A stretch of DNA of 64,000 nucleotides from Ottowia sp. (GTDB lineage Bacteria; Pseudomonadota; Gammaproteobacteria; Burkholderiales; Burkholderiaceae_C), in NCBI RefSeq assembly GCF_016703145.1, contig NZ_JADJCO010000002.1:186001-250000 (forward strand), in the 5' to 3' direction. This document shows, piece by piece, positions 1-8,898 of the stretch (its first letter is position 1; each line of letters opens with the position of its first letter). The notes beneath the pieces are model-generated. The model had not been told where the DNA came from. It saw only the letters and a list, made by a program, of their open reading frames with translations, and made no database searches. Position numbers and translations under genes: made by a program.

Positions 1-345
1 CTCATCGCCAATGGCGTGCGCTGCGTGGCCGAAGGCGCCAACATGCCCAGCACGCTGGAGGCCACCGACCACTTCATCGCCGCCCGCGTGCTGTACGCCC
101 CCGGCAAGGCCAGCAACGCAGGCGGCGTGGCCACCTCGGGCCTGGAGATGAGCCAGAACGCCACGCGCCTGTCCTGGCGCCACGCCGAGGTGGACGAGCG
201 CCTGCACAGCATCATGAAGGACATCCACGGCAATTGCGTGCGCCACGGGCAGCAGGCCGACGGCAGCGTCAACTACGTCGAGGGCGCCAACATCGCCGGC
301 TTCGTGAAGATCGCCGACGCCATGCTGGCCCAAGGCGTGAACTGA
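1..345 (+). CDS. gdhA: Glutamate dehydrogenase, C-terminal part (5' end outside window)
   Basis: The last 114 codons of a glutamate dehydrogenase that makes glutamate from 2-oxoglutarate, ammonia and NAD(P)H in the cytoplasm. The frame is open from base 1 and stops at TGA 343-345. The AEGANMPS stretch, the following PGKASNAGGVATSG segment and the closing VEGANIAGFVKIADAM helix are typical of the hexameric NADP-type bacterial enzyme. The start and the substrate-binding domain lie upstream of the window, so coenzyme preference is inferred from family resemblance only. The 270-bp gap that follows holds one family B and one family A repeat and no gene. Confidence 0.9.
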   Translation, partial: LIANGVRCVAEGANMPSTLEATDHFIAARVLYAPGKASNAGGVATSGLEMSQNATRLSWRHAEVDERLHSIMKDIHGNCVRHGQQADGSVNYVEGANIAGFVKIADAMLAQGVN

Positions 346-349
346 CCGC

Positions 350-475
350 CCCCCAGGCTTCGCGGACGTCGTTCCGCTCTCGCCACCCCCCTCGAAGGGG
401 GCACCGCCACTGGCCGGGGAAAGTCCGGCCACGGCGGTCGCTGGCATGGCCTGCTCCGCGGCCTTTCGACTCCTT
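350..475 (+). repeat. Family B intergenic repeat, copy 1
   Basis: A G/C-rich block directly behind gdhA. It contains CGAAGGGGGCACCGCCACT, an inverted GGCCGGGG...GTCCGGCC pair and then GGCGGTCGCTGGCATGGC. Nearly the same text returns at 3236-3365 and, reversed, at 43300-43412. It has no open frame of its own worth calling. Confidence 0.75.
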
Positions 476-504
476 GGAATCGGCGCGCCGCCGGCGGATC
501 GAGG

Positions 505-569
505 ATTTTTTAGTCGAATTGGCGGTTAGCCCGCGCCAGATAATAGCTACAAGCTATCAATAACGTAGT
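505..569 (-). repeat. Family A element, reverse orientation, between gdhA and hisI
   Basis: An A/T-rich patch in a G/C-rich spacer. It reads GGCGGTTAGCCCGCGCCAG followed by an ATAGCTACAAGCTATC hairpin, which matches the reverse of the copies at 27844 and 39703. It ends about 45 bp before hisI. Confidence 0.7.
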
Positions 570-603
570 AAATCCGCGCAGGCGGCAGCGGGTCGGTATC
601 GCC

Positions 604-609
604 GACAAT
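604..609 (+). promoter_or_regulatory. Possible -10 element of hisI (GACAAT), leaderless-type spacing
   Basis: GACAAT lies 6 bases before the hisI ATG at 616, and no Shine-Dalgarno sequence is visible. A transcript started by it would begin at or next to the ATG. There is no clear -35 box. The same CGACAAT context precedes tatC and the NIF3 gene. Confidence 0.3.
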
Positions 610-615
610 TCGAGC

Positions 616-1005
616 ATGGATTGGCTGGATCACATCAAGTGGGACGCGCAGGGCCTGGTGCCCGTGATCGCGCAGGAGGCCGGCACGGGCGACGTGCTGA
701 TGTTCGCGTGGATGAACCGCGAGGCGCTGGCCAGGACGGCCGAGCTGGGCCGCGCCGTGTACTGGAGCCGCTCGCGCGGGCGGTTGTGGTTCAAGGGCGA
801 GGAATCGGGCCACGTGCAGACCGTGCACGAGATCCGCATCGACTGCGACCAGGACGTGGTGCTGCTCAAGGTCACCCAGCTCGGGCACGAGCCCGGCATC
901 GCCTGCCACACCGGGCGCCACAGTTGCTTCTTCAGCGTGCTGAAGGAGGGCGCGTGGCAGGCCGTCGATCCGGTCTTGAAAGACCCCGAGTCCATCTACA
1001 AATAA
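616..1005 (+). CDS. hisI: Phosphoribosyl-AMP cyclohydrolase
   Basis: A 129-residue stand-alone HisI. It opens the purine ring of phosphoribosyl-AMP, the third step of histidine synthesis, in the cytoplasm. The metal-binding motif DCDQD is at about residues 76-80, and the zinc cysteines fit Cys77, Cys97 and Cys104 in CHTGRHSC. Length and the compact single domain match the family. hisE follows after 5 bp, so the two consecutive pathway enzymes are co-transcribed but not fused as they are in enterobacteria. The ATG has no visible ribosome binding site but is preceded by a GACAAT box. Confidence 0.96.
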   Translation: MDWLDHIKWDAQGLVPVIAQEAGTGDVLMFAWMNREALARTAELGRAVYWSRSRGRLWFKGEESGHVQTVHEIRIDCDQDVVLLKVTQLGHEPGIACHTGRHSCFFSVLKEGAWQAVDPVLKDPESIYK

Positions 1006-1010
1006 GGCCC

Positions 1011-1397
1011 ATGAACTCCCAAGACGTGCTCGCGCGCCTGACCGCCGTCATCGACAGCCGCCGCCCCGGCGCCGGCGGCGATCCCGAGACCAGCTACGTC
1101 GCGCGCCTGTTGCACAAGGGGCCCGACGCTTTCCTCAAGAAGATCGGCGAGGAAGCGACCGAGGTGGTGATGGCCGCCAAGGACGCCGACCACGGCGCGC
1201 CGCGCGAGAAAATCGTCGCCGAGATGGCCGACCTGTGGTTCCACGGCATGGTGGCGCTGGCGCACTACGGCCTGTCGGCCGCCGACGTGGTGGCCGAGCT
1301 GGCGCGCCGCGAAGGCCTGGGCGGCATCGAGGAAAAGGCGCTGCGCCGCGTGCGTGAGCGCGAAACCGACGAATCCCAAGCGAAAGGAGCCCGCTGA
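1011..1397 (+). CDS. hisE: Phosphoribosyl-ATP pyrophosphatase
   Basis: A 128-residue HisE of the all-alpha MazG-like fold. It removes pyrophosphate from phosphoribosyl-ATP, the second step of histidine synthesis. The metal-binding helix KKIGEEATEVVMAAKD is at about residues 43-58, and a second acidic helix has EMADLWFH. It starts 5 bp after hisI. Its TGA shares one base with the ATG of the next gene (TGATG at 1395-1399), which suggests translational coupling. Length agrees with stand-alone HisE proteins. Confidence 0.95.
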   Translation: MNSQDVLARLTAVIDSRRPGAGGDPETSYVARLLHKGPDAFLKKIGEEATEVVMAAKDADHGAPREKIVAEMADLWFHGMVALAHYGLSAADVVAELARREGLGGIEEKALRRVRERETDESQAKGAR

Positions 1398-1789
1398 TGG
1401 CAGACAACGACATCATCGACCTGGAGCCGAACCGCCAGGACGGCGACGGGCTGCAGGCCTGGAGCTGGGTCAGCTACCTGCTGCACCTGATCGTGGCCGT
1501 GGCCGCCGTGGTGCCGGGCGCGCAGGCCAGCATCGCGCTGCTGCTCATCGCGCTGGTGATGGACCTGGTGAAGAAGGAAGACGCCGCCGGCACCTGGCAG
1601 GCCAGCCACTTCCGCTGGCGCATCAGCTCGGTGCTGTGGGCGGGCGTGCTGTACCTGGTGACGCTGCCGCTGTTCCTGCTGCTGTACCTGCCCGGCGCCA
1701 TCGCCTGGGTGCTGATCTCGATCTGGTTCCTCTACCGCATCATCAAGGGCATGGTGCGGATGAACGCCCACCGGCCGGTCGATGCCTAA
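1397..1789 (+). CDS. DUF4870-like small membrane protein
   Basis: A 130-residue integral membrane protein. The N-terminus is hydrophilic, followed by hydrophobic stretches at about residues 25-60 and a longer one at about 78-112, giving three or four segments, and a short basic tail. The layout resembles DUF4870 membrane proteins found beside hisIE in Burkholderiales; no function is established. It overlaps hisE by one base, and the patatin gene begins inside its last codons (1782), so all four appear to form one transcript. The family call rests on pattern resemblance. Confidence 0.75.
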   Translation: MADNDIIDLEPNRQDGDGLQAWSWVSYLLHLIVAVAAVVPGAQASIALLLIALVMDLVKKEDAAGTWQASHFRWRISSVLWAGVLYLVTLPLFLLLYLPGAIAWVLISIWFLYRIIKGMVRMNAHRPVDA

Positions 1790-2849
1790 GGCGCCGCAGG
1801 GCGCCGCCAGCGCCAGGGCCGAGCCCAGGACGGCCAACCTGGCGCTGCAGGGCGGCGGCTCGCACGGCGCCTTCACCTGGGGCGTGCTGGACGCGCTGCT
1901 GGAAGACGGGCGCATCCGCTTCGAAGGCGCCAGCGGCACCAGCGCCGGCGCGATGAACGCGGTCGTGCTGGCGCACGGCCTGGCGCGGGCGCACGCCGAC
2001 GGCTTGCGCGGACAGCCGGCCAACGAGGCCGCGCGCGCCGCGCTGGCGCGCTTCTGGGACGGCGTGGGCCTGCTGGGCAGCTTTGCCGCCGGCCTGCCGC
2101 TGCCGGCGGCGCAGGCCATGGCCTCGTGGGTCGCGCAGTGGTTCTCGCCCGCGCAGGCCAACCCCCTGGGCATCAATCCGCTGCGCCGGCTGCTGGAGCG
2201 CGAGGTCGATTTCGGGCTGCTGACCCACGGGCAGGCGATGAAGGTGTTCGTCACCGCCACCAACGTGCGCACCGGCCGCGGCGAGATCTTCAGCGGCCCG
2301 CGCCTGTCGGCCGACGCGGTGATGGCCTCGGCCTGCCTGCCGACGGTGTTCCAGGCGGTGCGGATCGAGGGCGAGCACTACTGGGACGGCGGCTACTCGG
2401 GCAACCCCGCCATCTACCCCCTGATCTACGCCACCCGCAGCGCCGACGTCATCCTGGTGCAGATCAACCCGGTCGAGGCGCCCTTCACGCCCGGCGCCAG
2501 CGCGCAGGAGATCATGGAGCGCGTCAACGAGATTACCTTCAACGCGCCGCTGCTGGCCGAGTTCCGCGCCATCGAGTTCGTCACCCGCCTGCTGGACGAG
2601 GGCCGTCTCGATCCCCAGCGCTACAAGCGCGTGCTGCTGCACCGCGTGGACGGCGGCGCGGCGCTGGCTGGTTTCGGCGGCGCCAGCAAGACGCGCGCCG
2701 ACCCGGCCTTCGTGCGCCGGCTGTTCGAACTCGGCCGCACGGCCGGCCAGCACTGGCTGGCGGCGCACTTCCACGACCTCGGAGTGATCTCCAGCGTCGA
2801 GAAGATGAGCCAGGACTCCGTTCCCCCACCTCCCAGAAACGTGCCATGA
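1782..2849 (+). CDS. Patatin-like phospholipase
   Basis: A 355-residue patatin-family lipid acyl hydrolase. The oxyanion loop GGGSHGAF begins at about residue 24, the nucleophile elbow GTSAG has its serine at about residue 54, and the aspartate of the Ser-Asp dyad sits in WDGGYSGN near residue 203. Patatins release fatty acids from phospholipids or acylated substrates; the actual substrate cannot be told here. No signal peptide is evident, so it is probably cytoplasmic or peripheral to the membrane. It overlaps the upstream membrane protein gene by 8 bp and the HIT gene by 4 bp (ATGA). Confidence 0.9.
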   Translation: MPKAPQGAASARAEPRTANLALQGGGSHGAFTWGVLDALLEDGRIRFEGASGTSAGAMNAVVLAHGLARAHADGLRGQPANEAARAALARFWDGVGLLGSFAAGLPLPAAQAMASWVAQWFSPAQANPLGINPLRRLLEREVDFGLLTHGQAMKVFVTATNVRTGRGEIFSGPRLSADAVMASACLPTVFQAVRIEGEHYWDGGYSGNPAIYPLIYATRSADVILVQINPVEAPFTPGASAQEIMERVNEITFNAPLLAEFRAIEFVTRLLDEGRLDPQRYKRVLLHRVDGGAALAGFGGASKTRADPAFVRRLFELGRTAGQHWLAAHFHDLGVISSVEKMSQDSVPPPPRNVP

Positions 2850-3220
2850 CCTCCGCTTCCCACGCCCACGATCCCGACTGCATCTTCTGCAAGATCATCG
2901 CCGGCCAGATTCCGTCGAAAACGATCCACGAGGACGACGATCTCGTCGCCTTCCACGACATCGCGCCCTGGGCGCCGGTGCACTTCCTGCTGGTGCCCAA
3001 GGCCCACATCGCCTCCATGGCCCAGGTCGGGCCCGAGCACGAGCGGCTGATGGGCCGCCTCATGACCCTGGCGCCCCGGCTGGCGCTGGAGCAGGGCTGC
3101 AACCCGTATCCGGAGGGCGGCTTTCGCATCATGGTCAACACCGGCGCCGAGGGCGGGCAGGAGGTGCACCACCTGCACGTGCACGTGATGGGCGGCCCCC
3201 GCCCCTGGCTGCGGGGATGA
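2846..3220 (+). CDS. HIT family protein (histidine triad nucleotide-binding)
   Basis: A 124-residue HIT-domain protein of the Hint branch. These enzymes hydrolyse nucleoside phosphoramidates such as AMP-lysine. The histidine triad HLHVHVMGG is at about residues 109-117, and a CxxC pair (CIFC, residues 12-15) near the N-terminus may hold zinc as in related proteins. The ATG overlaps the patatin stop codon as ATGA. A HIT gene between hisE and tatA is a common arrangement in Burkholderiales. Its cellular substrate is unknown. Confidence 0.92.
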   Translation: MTSASHAHDPDCIFCKIIAGQIPSKTIHEDDDLVAFHDIAPWAPVHFLLVPKAHIASMAQVGPEHERLMGRLMTLAPRLALEQGCNPYPEGGFRIMVNTGAEGGQEVHHLHVHVMGGPRPWLRG

Positions 3221-3235
3221 AAAGGACCATCCCAG

Positions 3236-3365
3236 GCTCCACACGCTTCGCGTTGTTCTTCCTCGCCCTTCGAGGGGGCACCGCCAGGGGCCGGGCAAAG
3301 CCCGGCCACGGCGGTCGCTGGCATGGCTTGCTCCGCAGCCATCGGCACCTTGGGGTTCATGCGGC
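3236..3365 (+). repeat. Family B intergenic repeat, copy 2
   Basis: It fills most of the 260-bp gap between the HIT gene and tatA. It has the same series as copy 1: CTTCGAGGGGGCACCGCCA, an inverted GGCCGGGC...GCCCGGCC pair, GGCGGTCGCTGGCATGGC, then TTGCTCCGCAGCC. Differences from copy 1 are scattered substitutions. Confidence 0.75.
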
Positions 3366-3480
3366 GCCGGTGGCCCGCAGCGCCGTGGATCATTGAGATG
3401 CCCATCAGGGAACCGCCCTGATCCCCCGCCGTCTAAAATCGTCACATCGCACCGATCCAACGGGCGCAAGGAGTAACACC

Positions 3481-3711
3481 ATGGGTTCTTTTTCCATTTG
3501 GCACTGGCTGATCGTGCTGCTGATCGTGGTCATGATCTTCGGCACCAAGAAGCTGAAGAACATGGGGTCCGACCTGGGCGGCGCCGTCAAGGGCTTCAAG
3601 GACGGCATGAAGGACGGCGCCGGTCCGGCCGCCGACGCCCCGGCCGGGCAGGTCGGCAACGCCACCGCGGCCAAGGACACGATCGACGTGCAGGCGAAGG
3701 AAAAGAGCTGA
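3481..3711 (+). CDS. tatA: Sec-independent protein translocase subunit TatA
   Basis: A 76-residue TatA, the pore-forming subunit of the twin-arginine translocase that exports folded proteins. One N-terminal membrane helix (about residues 5-21) is followed by the FGTKKLKNMGSDLGGAVKGF amphipathic helix and a hydrophilic tail. The phenylalanine-glycine hinge is present. It is the first gene of a tatA-tatB-tatC set; tatB starts 59 bp downstream. A TAAAAT hexamer at 3434-3439 may be the -10 box of the operon, but no good -35 was found. Confidence 0.95.
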   Translation: MGSFSIWHWLIVLLIVVMIFGTKKLKNMGSDLGGAVKGFKDGMKDGAGPAADAPAGQVGNATAAKDTIDVQAKEKS

Positions 3712-3770
3712 CGCTTTTCTCCATGAGGCGCGATTCAGATCCGCCTCCACGCTGAACGCCCAACCTCCCC

Positions 3771-4256
3771 ATGCTCGACCTCGGCATTTCCAAGATGGCG
3801 CTGATCGGCGCCGTGGCGCTGATCGTCATCGGCCCCGAGAAGCTGCCGCGCGTGGCCCGCACGGTGGGCGCGCTGCTGGGCAAGGCGCAGCGCTACGTGG
3901 CTGACGTCAAGGCCGAGGTCAACCGGGCGATGGACCTGGACGAGCTCAAGAAGATGAAGGAATCGGTCGAGGAGGCCGGCCGCGAGGTCGAGCAGGGCAT
4001 CCACGCCACTCGTGCCGGCTTCGAGAAGGACTGGGCCGAGGTCACGGCCGGGTTGGACGATTCTGCCGGCACCGCCGACGGCGACCTTCCGGCCTGGACG
4101 CCGCCACCGCCCGGCTACAAGCACCCGGGCAAGAACTGGCGCCTCAAGCGCGGCGCCACGCCGCAGTGGTACAAGGCGCGCCAGGGCGTGCGCCGGCAGG
4201 TGCAGTCGGGCGCGGCGCGGGTGGCGCGCTTCCGGCCCAAGAGCGCTGCCAGGTGA
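3771..4256 (+). CDS. tatB: Sec-independent protein translocase subunit TatB
   Basis: A 161-residue TatB, which together with TatC forms the receptor for twin-arginine signal peptides. The N-terminal helix has the typical MLDLGISKMALIG and IGPEKLPRVARTVG motifs with the conserved glutamate and proline. It is followed by a long charged amphipathic region and a proline-rich, basic tail. It sits between tatA and tatC in the standard order. The long tail with the PPPPGYKHPGKNW segment is of the betaproteobacterial type. Confidence 0.94.
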   Translation: MLDLGISKMALIGAVALIVIGPEKLPRVARTVGALLGKAQRYVADVKAEVNRAMDLDELKKMKESVEEAGREVEQGIHATRAGFEKDWAEVTAGLDDSAGTADGDLPAWTPPPPGYKHPGKNWRLKRGATPQWYKARQGVRRQVQSGAARVARFRPKSAAR

Positions 4257-4306
4257 TCTGACCGCCGGGTGGCGCCCGCCCCGCCGCCGCGCGGCCCCCA
4301 GTCAGC

Positions 4307-4312
4307 GACAAT
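4307..4312 (+). promoter_or_regulatory. Possible -10 element of tatC (GACAAT)
   Basis: GACAAT is 9 bases before the tatC ATG at 4322, inside AGCGACAATCGCGCC. No Shine-Dalgarno sequence is seen. It could give tatC its own leaderless or nearly leaderless start in addition to read-through from tatAB. Confidence 0.28.
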
Positions 4313-4321
4313 CGCGCCTCC

Positions 4322-5122
4322 ATGACCGACTCCCCCCAAAAGCCCGACCCCGAGGACGAACTCGCCGGCACCGAACAGCCCTTCGTCGCGCACCTGATGG
4401 AGCTGCGCGACCGGTTGATCAAGGCGCTGGTGGCGGTCGGCGTGGTGGCGGGCGTGCTGGCCGTCTTTCCGGGGCCGGGCCAGCTCTACGACCTGCTGGC
4501 CGCGCCGCTGGTGGCGCACCTGCCCCAGGGCGCCACCATGATCGCCACCTCGGTGATCTCGCCCTTCATGGTGCCGCTGAAGATCCTGCTGATGGCCGCC
4601 TTCCTGATCGCGCTGCCCGTGGTGCTCTACCAGGTGTGGGCCTTCGTCGCGCCGGGGCTGTATTCGCACGAGAAGAAGATGGTGCTGCCGCTGGTGGTGT
4701 CCAGCACGCTGCTGTTCTTCTTCGGCGTGGCGTTCTGCTACTTCTTCGTGTTCGGCAAGGTGTTCGCCTTCATCCAGCAGTTCGCGCCCAAGAGCATCAC
4801 GGCGGCGCCGGACATCGAGGCCTACCTGGGTTTCGTGATGACCATGTTCCTGGCCTTCGGGCTGGCGTTCGAGGTGCCCATCGCCGTGGTGGTGCTGGCG
4901 CGCATCGGCGTGGTCACGGTGGCGCAGTTGCGCAGCTTCCGCGGCTACTTCATCGTGCTGGCCTTCGTCATCGCCGCCATCGTCACGCCGCCGGACGTGG
5001 TGTCGCAACTGGCGCTGGCCATTCCCATGTGCCTGCTGTACGAGGTGGGCATCTGGGCCGCGCAACTGTTCATCCGGCACACCCAGGCGCCGGAGGACGA
5101 GGCCAAGGCGGCGGAGTCCTGA
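4322..5122 (+). CDS. tatC: Sec-independent protein translocase subunit TatC
   Basis: A 266-residue six-helix inner membrane protein that recognises twin-arginine signal peptides. The N-terminal motif PFVAHLMELRDRL with the conserved glutamate, the APGLYSHEKK loop and the FGLAFEVPI helix are diagnostic. It follows tatB by 65 bp. Likely clients visible in this window are the Rieske protein (8949) and possibly the lytic transglycosylase (32102). Confidence 0.96.
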   Translation: MTDSPQKPDPEDELAGTEQPFVAHLMELRDRLIKALVAVGVVAGVLAVFPGPGQLYDLLAAPLVAHLPQGATMIATSVISPFMVPLKILLMAAFLIALPVVLYQVWAFVAPGLYSHEKKMVLPLVVSSTLLFFFGVAFCYFFVFGKVFAFIQQFAPKSITAAPDIEAYLGFVMTMFLAFGLAFEVPIAVVVLARIGVVTVAQLRSFRGYFIVLAFVIAAIVTPPDVVSQLALAIPMCLLYEVGIWAAQLFIRHTQAPEDEAKAAES

Positions 5123-5130
5123 ACCCCCGT

Positions 5131-5199
5131 TTTTCAAGCAAAATCGGCCTTTAGCCCGCGCGGATATTGCGCGGAAAGCTATTAAAAATATAGTGATCG
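5131..5199 (-). repeat. Family A element, reverse orientation, between tatC and the protease gene
   Basis: One of the best preserved copies: AAAATCGGCCTTTAGCCCGC, then GGATATTGCGCG, then an AGCTATTAAAAATATAG arm. It fills the gap between two convergent stop codons and ends 8 bp before the protease stop. Confidence 0.85.
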
Positions 5200-5207
5200 A
5201 ATGACGC

Positions 5208-6356
<1,149 letters not shown>

Positions 6357-6443
6357 GAAGGTCGTCTTTCTGCGTCGTCCACGGGGCGGACGACGGCCGC
6401 TGATTGTAGGTCGCCGCCTTTCTGCGCCGGCCCACGCATCGCC

Positions 6444-6449
6444 GACAAT
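6444..6449 (+). promoter_or_regulatory. Possible -10 element of the NIF3 gene (GACAAT)
   Basis: GACAAT in CGCCGACAATCGACCCC ends 7 bases before the ATG at 6457, and no Shine-Dalgarno sequence is visible. The position fits a leaderless transcript. Confidence 0.3.
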
Positions 6450-6456
6450 CGACCCC

Positions 6457-7257
6457 ATGCCGCGCGACAACGCCCCCGATTCCAGCTCCCTCGCGGGCCC
6501 TGTCGAACTGGCCCGCCTGCTGGCCGCTTGCGATGCCGAACTGCAGCCGGCGCGCTTCAAGGACTACGGGCCCAACGGCCTGCAGGTCGAGGGCCGGCGC
6601 GAGGTGCGCAAGCTGGTGAGCGGCGTCACGGCCAGCCGGGCGCTGATCGACGCCGCCATCGCCGCCGGCGCCGACGCCATCTTCGTCCACCACGGCCTGT
6701 TCTGGCGCGGGCAGAGCGGCACCGTCACCGGCTGGATGAAGGAGCGCCTGAAGCGCCTGCTGGCGCACGACGTCAGCCTGCTGGCCTACCATTTGCCGTT
6801 GGACGCGCACCCCACGCTGGGCAACAACGCCCAGTTGGGCCTGCGCCTGGGGCTGGAGGCGACCGGCCGCTTCGGCGAGCAGGACCTGGGCTTCATCGGG
6901 CGCCGGCTGGACGGCGAGGCGTTCGCCGACGCGGATGTGCTGACCTGGCAACTGGAACATGTGCTGAATCGGCCTGTAGTCCGCGTCGGAAAAGCGCGGG
7001 AAGCTATAGAAAAAGTAGCATGGTGCACCGGCGGCGCGCAGGGCTACTTCGAGGCCGCGATCGCCGCGGGGGCGCAGGCCTTCATCACCGGCGAAATCTC
7101 CGAGCCGCAGGCGCACCTGGCGCGCGAGTGCGGCGTGGTGTTCTTCGCCTGCGGGCACCACGCCACCGAGCGCTACGGCGCGCCCGCCCTGGCCGCCCAC
7201 GTGGCGGGGCAGTTGGGCATCGCGCACGAATTCATCGACATCGACAACCCGGCATGA
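6457..7257 (+). CDS. NIF3-like dinuclear metal-centre protein
   Basis: A 266-residue member of the NIF3 / YbgI family, conserved proteins with a two-metal site and no agreed function (some are named GTP cyclohydrolase I type 2-like). Visible metal-site motifs are the FVHHGLFW stretch near residues 75-82, YHLPLDAH near 110-117 and GHHATERYG near the C-terminus. Residues about 171-188 are encoded by an A/T-rich patch (6968-7020) that matches the family A repeat in reverse, just before the conserved WCTGGAQGYF motif. The pdxA start follows 1 bp after the stop, so the two are probably co-transcribed. Confidence 0.9.
   Translation: MPRDNAPDSSSLAGPVELARLLAACDAELQPARFKDYGPNGLQVEGRREVRKLVSGVTASRALIDAAIAAGADAIFVHHGLFWRGQSGTVTGWMKERLKRLLAHDVSLLAYHLPLDAHPTLGNNAQLGLRLGLEATGRFGEQDLGFIGRRLDGEAFADADVLTWQLEHVLNRPVVRVGKAREAIEKVAWCTGGAQGYFEAAIAAGAQAFITGEISEPQAHLARECGVVFFACGHHATERYGAPALAAHVAGQLGIAHEFIDIDNPA
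6968..7020 (-). repeat. Family A element inside the NIF3 coding sequence
   Basis: GGCCTGTAGTCCGCGTCGGA, then AAGCGCGGGAAGCTATAGAA, then AAAGTAGCA. It follows the reverse copy at 5131-5199 closely and keeps the host frame open. Local base composition is clearly more A/T-rich than the rest of the gene. Confidence 0.65.
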
Positions 7258-7258
7258 G

Positions 7259-8305
7259 ATGAGCGCTTTTCTGCCCATCGCCATCACCCTCGGCGACCCC
7301 GCCGGCATCGGGCCGGAGATCATCGCCAAGGCATTCCGCGACGCGCCCGAGGCCCTGCGCGGCTGCTTCGTGGCCGGCGACGTGGCCACGCTGCGGCGCG
7401 CGGCGGCCCTGGTGCGGGGCAGCGGCGGCGTCAGCCTGCCCGTGGCCGAGATCGGCGCCGCGCGCGCGGCGCAAGACATGCCGCCGCGCTGCGTGCCGGT
7501 GCTGCAGGTGGTGCCGCGCGCGGCGCCGGTGCCGCTCGGGCGAGTCAGCGGCGCCGCCGGCCGCATCGCGGGCGACTGCGTGGTGTGGGCCGCCCGCGCC
7601 GCGCTGCGCGGCGAGATCGGCGCGATGGTGACCGCGCCGCTGCACAAGGAGGCGCTGGCCGCGGTGGGCGAGCCCTATGCGCGCTTTCCCGGCCACACCG
7701 AGCTGCTGCAGGCCGAGGCCGCCGCCCACCTGGGCCGGCCCGTGGATCAGGTGCCGGTGCGCATGATGCTGGCCAACGACGAGCTGCGCACCGTGCTGGT
7801 CAGCATCCACGTGCCGCTGCGCCAGGCGATCGAAAGCGTTACCGCAGGCAACATCCTTCAAACGCTGCGCATCGTGCACGAATCTGTGGGCGCGGCGCTA
7901 CAGATCGCGCCGCGCATCGGCGTGGCCGGCCTTAACCCGCACGCGGGCGAGGGCGGGCTGTTCGGGCGCGAGGAGATCGAGGCCATCGCGCCGGCCATCG
8001 CCCAGGCGCGGGCCGAGGGCATCGACGCGCGCGGGCCGTTCGCGCCCGACACGGTGTTCATGCGCGCGCGCTCCACCCCGCAGCGCGCGGGCGAGTTCGA
8101 CGTGGTGGTGGCCATGTACCACGACCAGGGCCTGATCCCGGTGAAGTACCTCGGCGTGGAGCAGGGCGTGAACGTGACGCTGGGCCTGCCCTTCGTGCGC
8201 ACCAGTCCCGACCATGGCACGGCCTTCGACATCGCCGGCACTGGCCGCGCCGACGCCGCCAGCTTGCTGGCGGCGGTGCGCATGGCGCGCCAGCTTGCGC
8301 GATGA
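7259..8305 (+). CDS. pdxA: 4-hydroxythreonine-4-phosphate dehydrogenase
   Basis: A 348-residue PdxA, an NAD-dependent, metal-requiring enzyme of the deoxyxylulose-5-phosphate-dependent pyridoxal phosphate pathway. Diagnostic segments are ITLGDPAGIGPEI at the N-terminus, the HTELL histidine region near residue 145, the AMYHDQGLIPVKY metal-site motif and the closing GTAFDIAG. Length is usual. It begins 1 bp after the NIF3 stop codon and has no space for its own promoter. Confidence 0.96.
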   Translation: MSAFLPIAITLGDPAGIGPEIIAKAFRDAPEALRGCFVAGDVATLRRAAALVRGSGGVSLPVAEIGAARAAQDMPPRCVPVLQVVPRAAPVPLGRVSGAAGRIAGDCVVWAARAALRGEIGAMVTAPLHKEALAAVGEPYARFPGHTELLQAEAAAHLGRPVDQVPVRMMLANDELRTVLVSIHVPLRQAIESVTAGNILQTLRIVHESVGAALQIAPRIGVAGLNPHAGEGGLFGREEIEAIAPAIAQARAEGIDARGPFAPDTVFMRARSTPQRAGEFDVVVAMYHDQGLIPVKYLGVEQGVNVTLGLPFVRTSPDHGTAFDIAGTGRADAASLLAAVRMARQLAR

Positions 8306-8329
8306 AAGCGCCTGCTGGGCAGAGCAGGT

Positions 8330-8352
8330 GGGCGCTGACAGCTATGAAAAAG
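8330..8352 (-). repeat. Partial family A element between pdxA and mscL
   Basis: Only the distal arm, GGCGCTGACAGCTATGAAAA, is recognisable, in reverse orientation between two convergent genes. The upstream half is too diverged to align with confidence. Confidence 0.4.
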
Positions 8353-8374
8353 GAAGCGGCCCGCGCGGGCGTGG

Positions 8375-8794
8375 TCAGCGCTTGAGGCTGTCGCGGATTT
8401 CGCGCAGCAGTTGCACCTCCTCCGGCGGGGCCTCGGGCGCGGCGGGCGCCGGCTCCTCGTTTCTCTTCAGGCGGTTGATCTGCTTGACCATCACGAAGAT
8501 GATGAACGCCAGGAGGATGAAGTTGACCAGGATGGTGATGAAATTGCCGTAGGCGAACACGGCGCCCTGCTTCTTGGCCTCCTCCAGCGCCAGCCCGCCG
8601 GCCTGTCCGGCCAGCGGCAGGTAGTAATTGGAGAAGTCCAGCCCGCCGACGAGCCTGCCGGCGACCGGCATGATCAGGTCACCGACGATCGAGTCGACGA
8701 TCTTGCCGAAGGCGCCGCCGATGATCACGCCGACGGCCAGGTCGATGGCGTTGCCCTTGACCGCGAATTCCCTGAATTCCTGCATCATGCTCAT
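8375..8794 (-). CDS. mscL: Large-conductance mechanosensitive channel
   Basis: A 139-residue MscL, a homopentameric inner-membrane safety valve that opens on hypo-osmotic shock. The amphipathic N-terminus (EFREFAVKGNAIDLAVG) leads into the first helix with the pore-lining GVIIGGAFGKIVDS. The second helix (about residues 82-103) is followed by the RLKRNEE basic-acidic hinge and a short cytoplasmic helix. All usual parts are present. It is divergent from petABC, and the shared 154-bp region holds an FNR/Anr-like box at 8844. Confidence 0.96.
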   Translation of the reverse strand: MSMMQEFREFAVKGNAIDLAVGVIIGGAFGKIVDSIVGDLIMPVAGRLVGGLDFSNYYLPLAGQAGGLALEEAKKQGAVFAYGNFITILVNFILLAFIIFVMVKQINRLKRNEEPAPAAPEAPPEEVQLLREIRDSLKR

Positions 8795-8843
8795 GGTGTT
8801 CTTTCCCCGAGATTATTGAAGACGGCGTCAGTATTCCGCGCAA

Positions 8844-8857
8844 TTGACGAAAGTCAA
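8844..8857 (+). promoter_or_regulatory. FNR/Anr-like box upstream of petABC
   Basis: TTGACGAAAGTCAA is a perfect inverted repeat that fits the TTGAY-N4-RTCAA pattern of FNR/Anr-family oxygen sensors. Its centre is about 60 bp before the start point predicted from the TACAAT box at 8899-8904, close to the -61.5 typical of class I activation. It could also act on the divergent mscL. Confidence 0.6.
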
Positions 8858-8898
8858 TCCCCGGCCGCGCACCCCCGGGAGCCCCAGTTTTGCTCCGC

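Noticed and set aside
350..475. Family B repeat as a small RNA gene
   Set aside because: It has a hairpin, but no promoter or T-tract is clear and the three copies vary in the flanks. It is kept as a repeat only.
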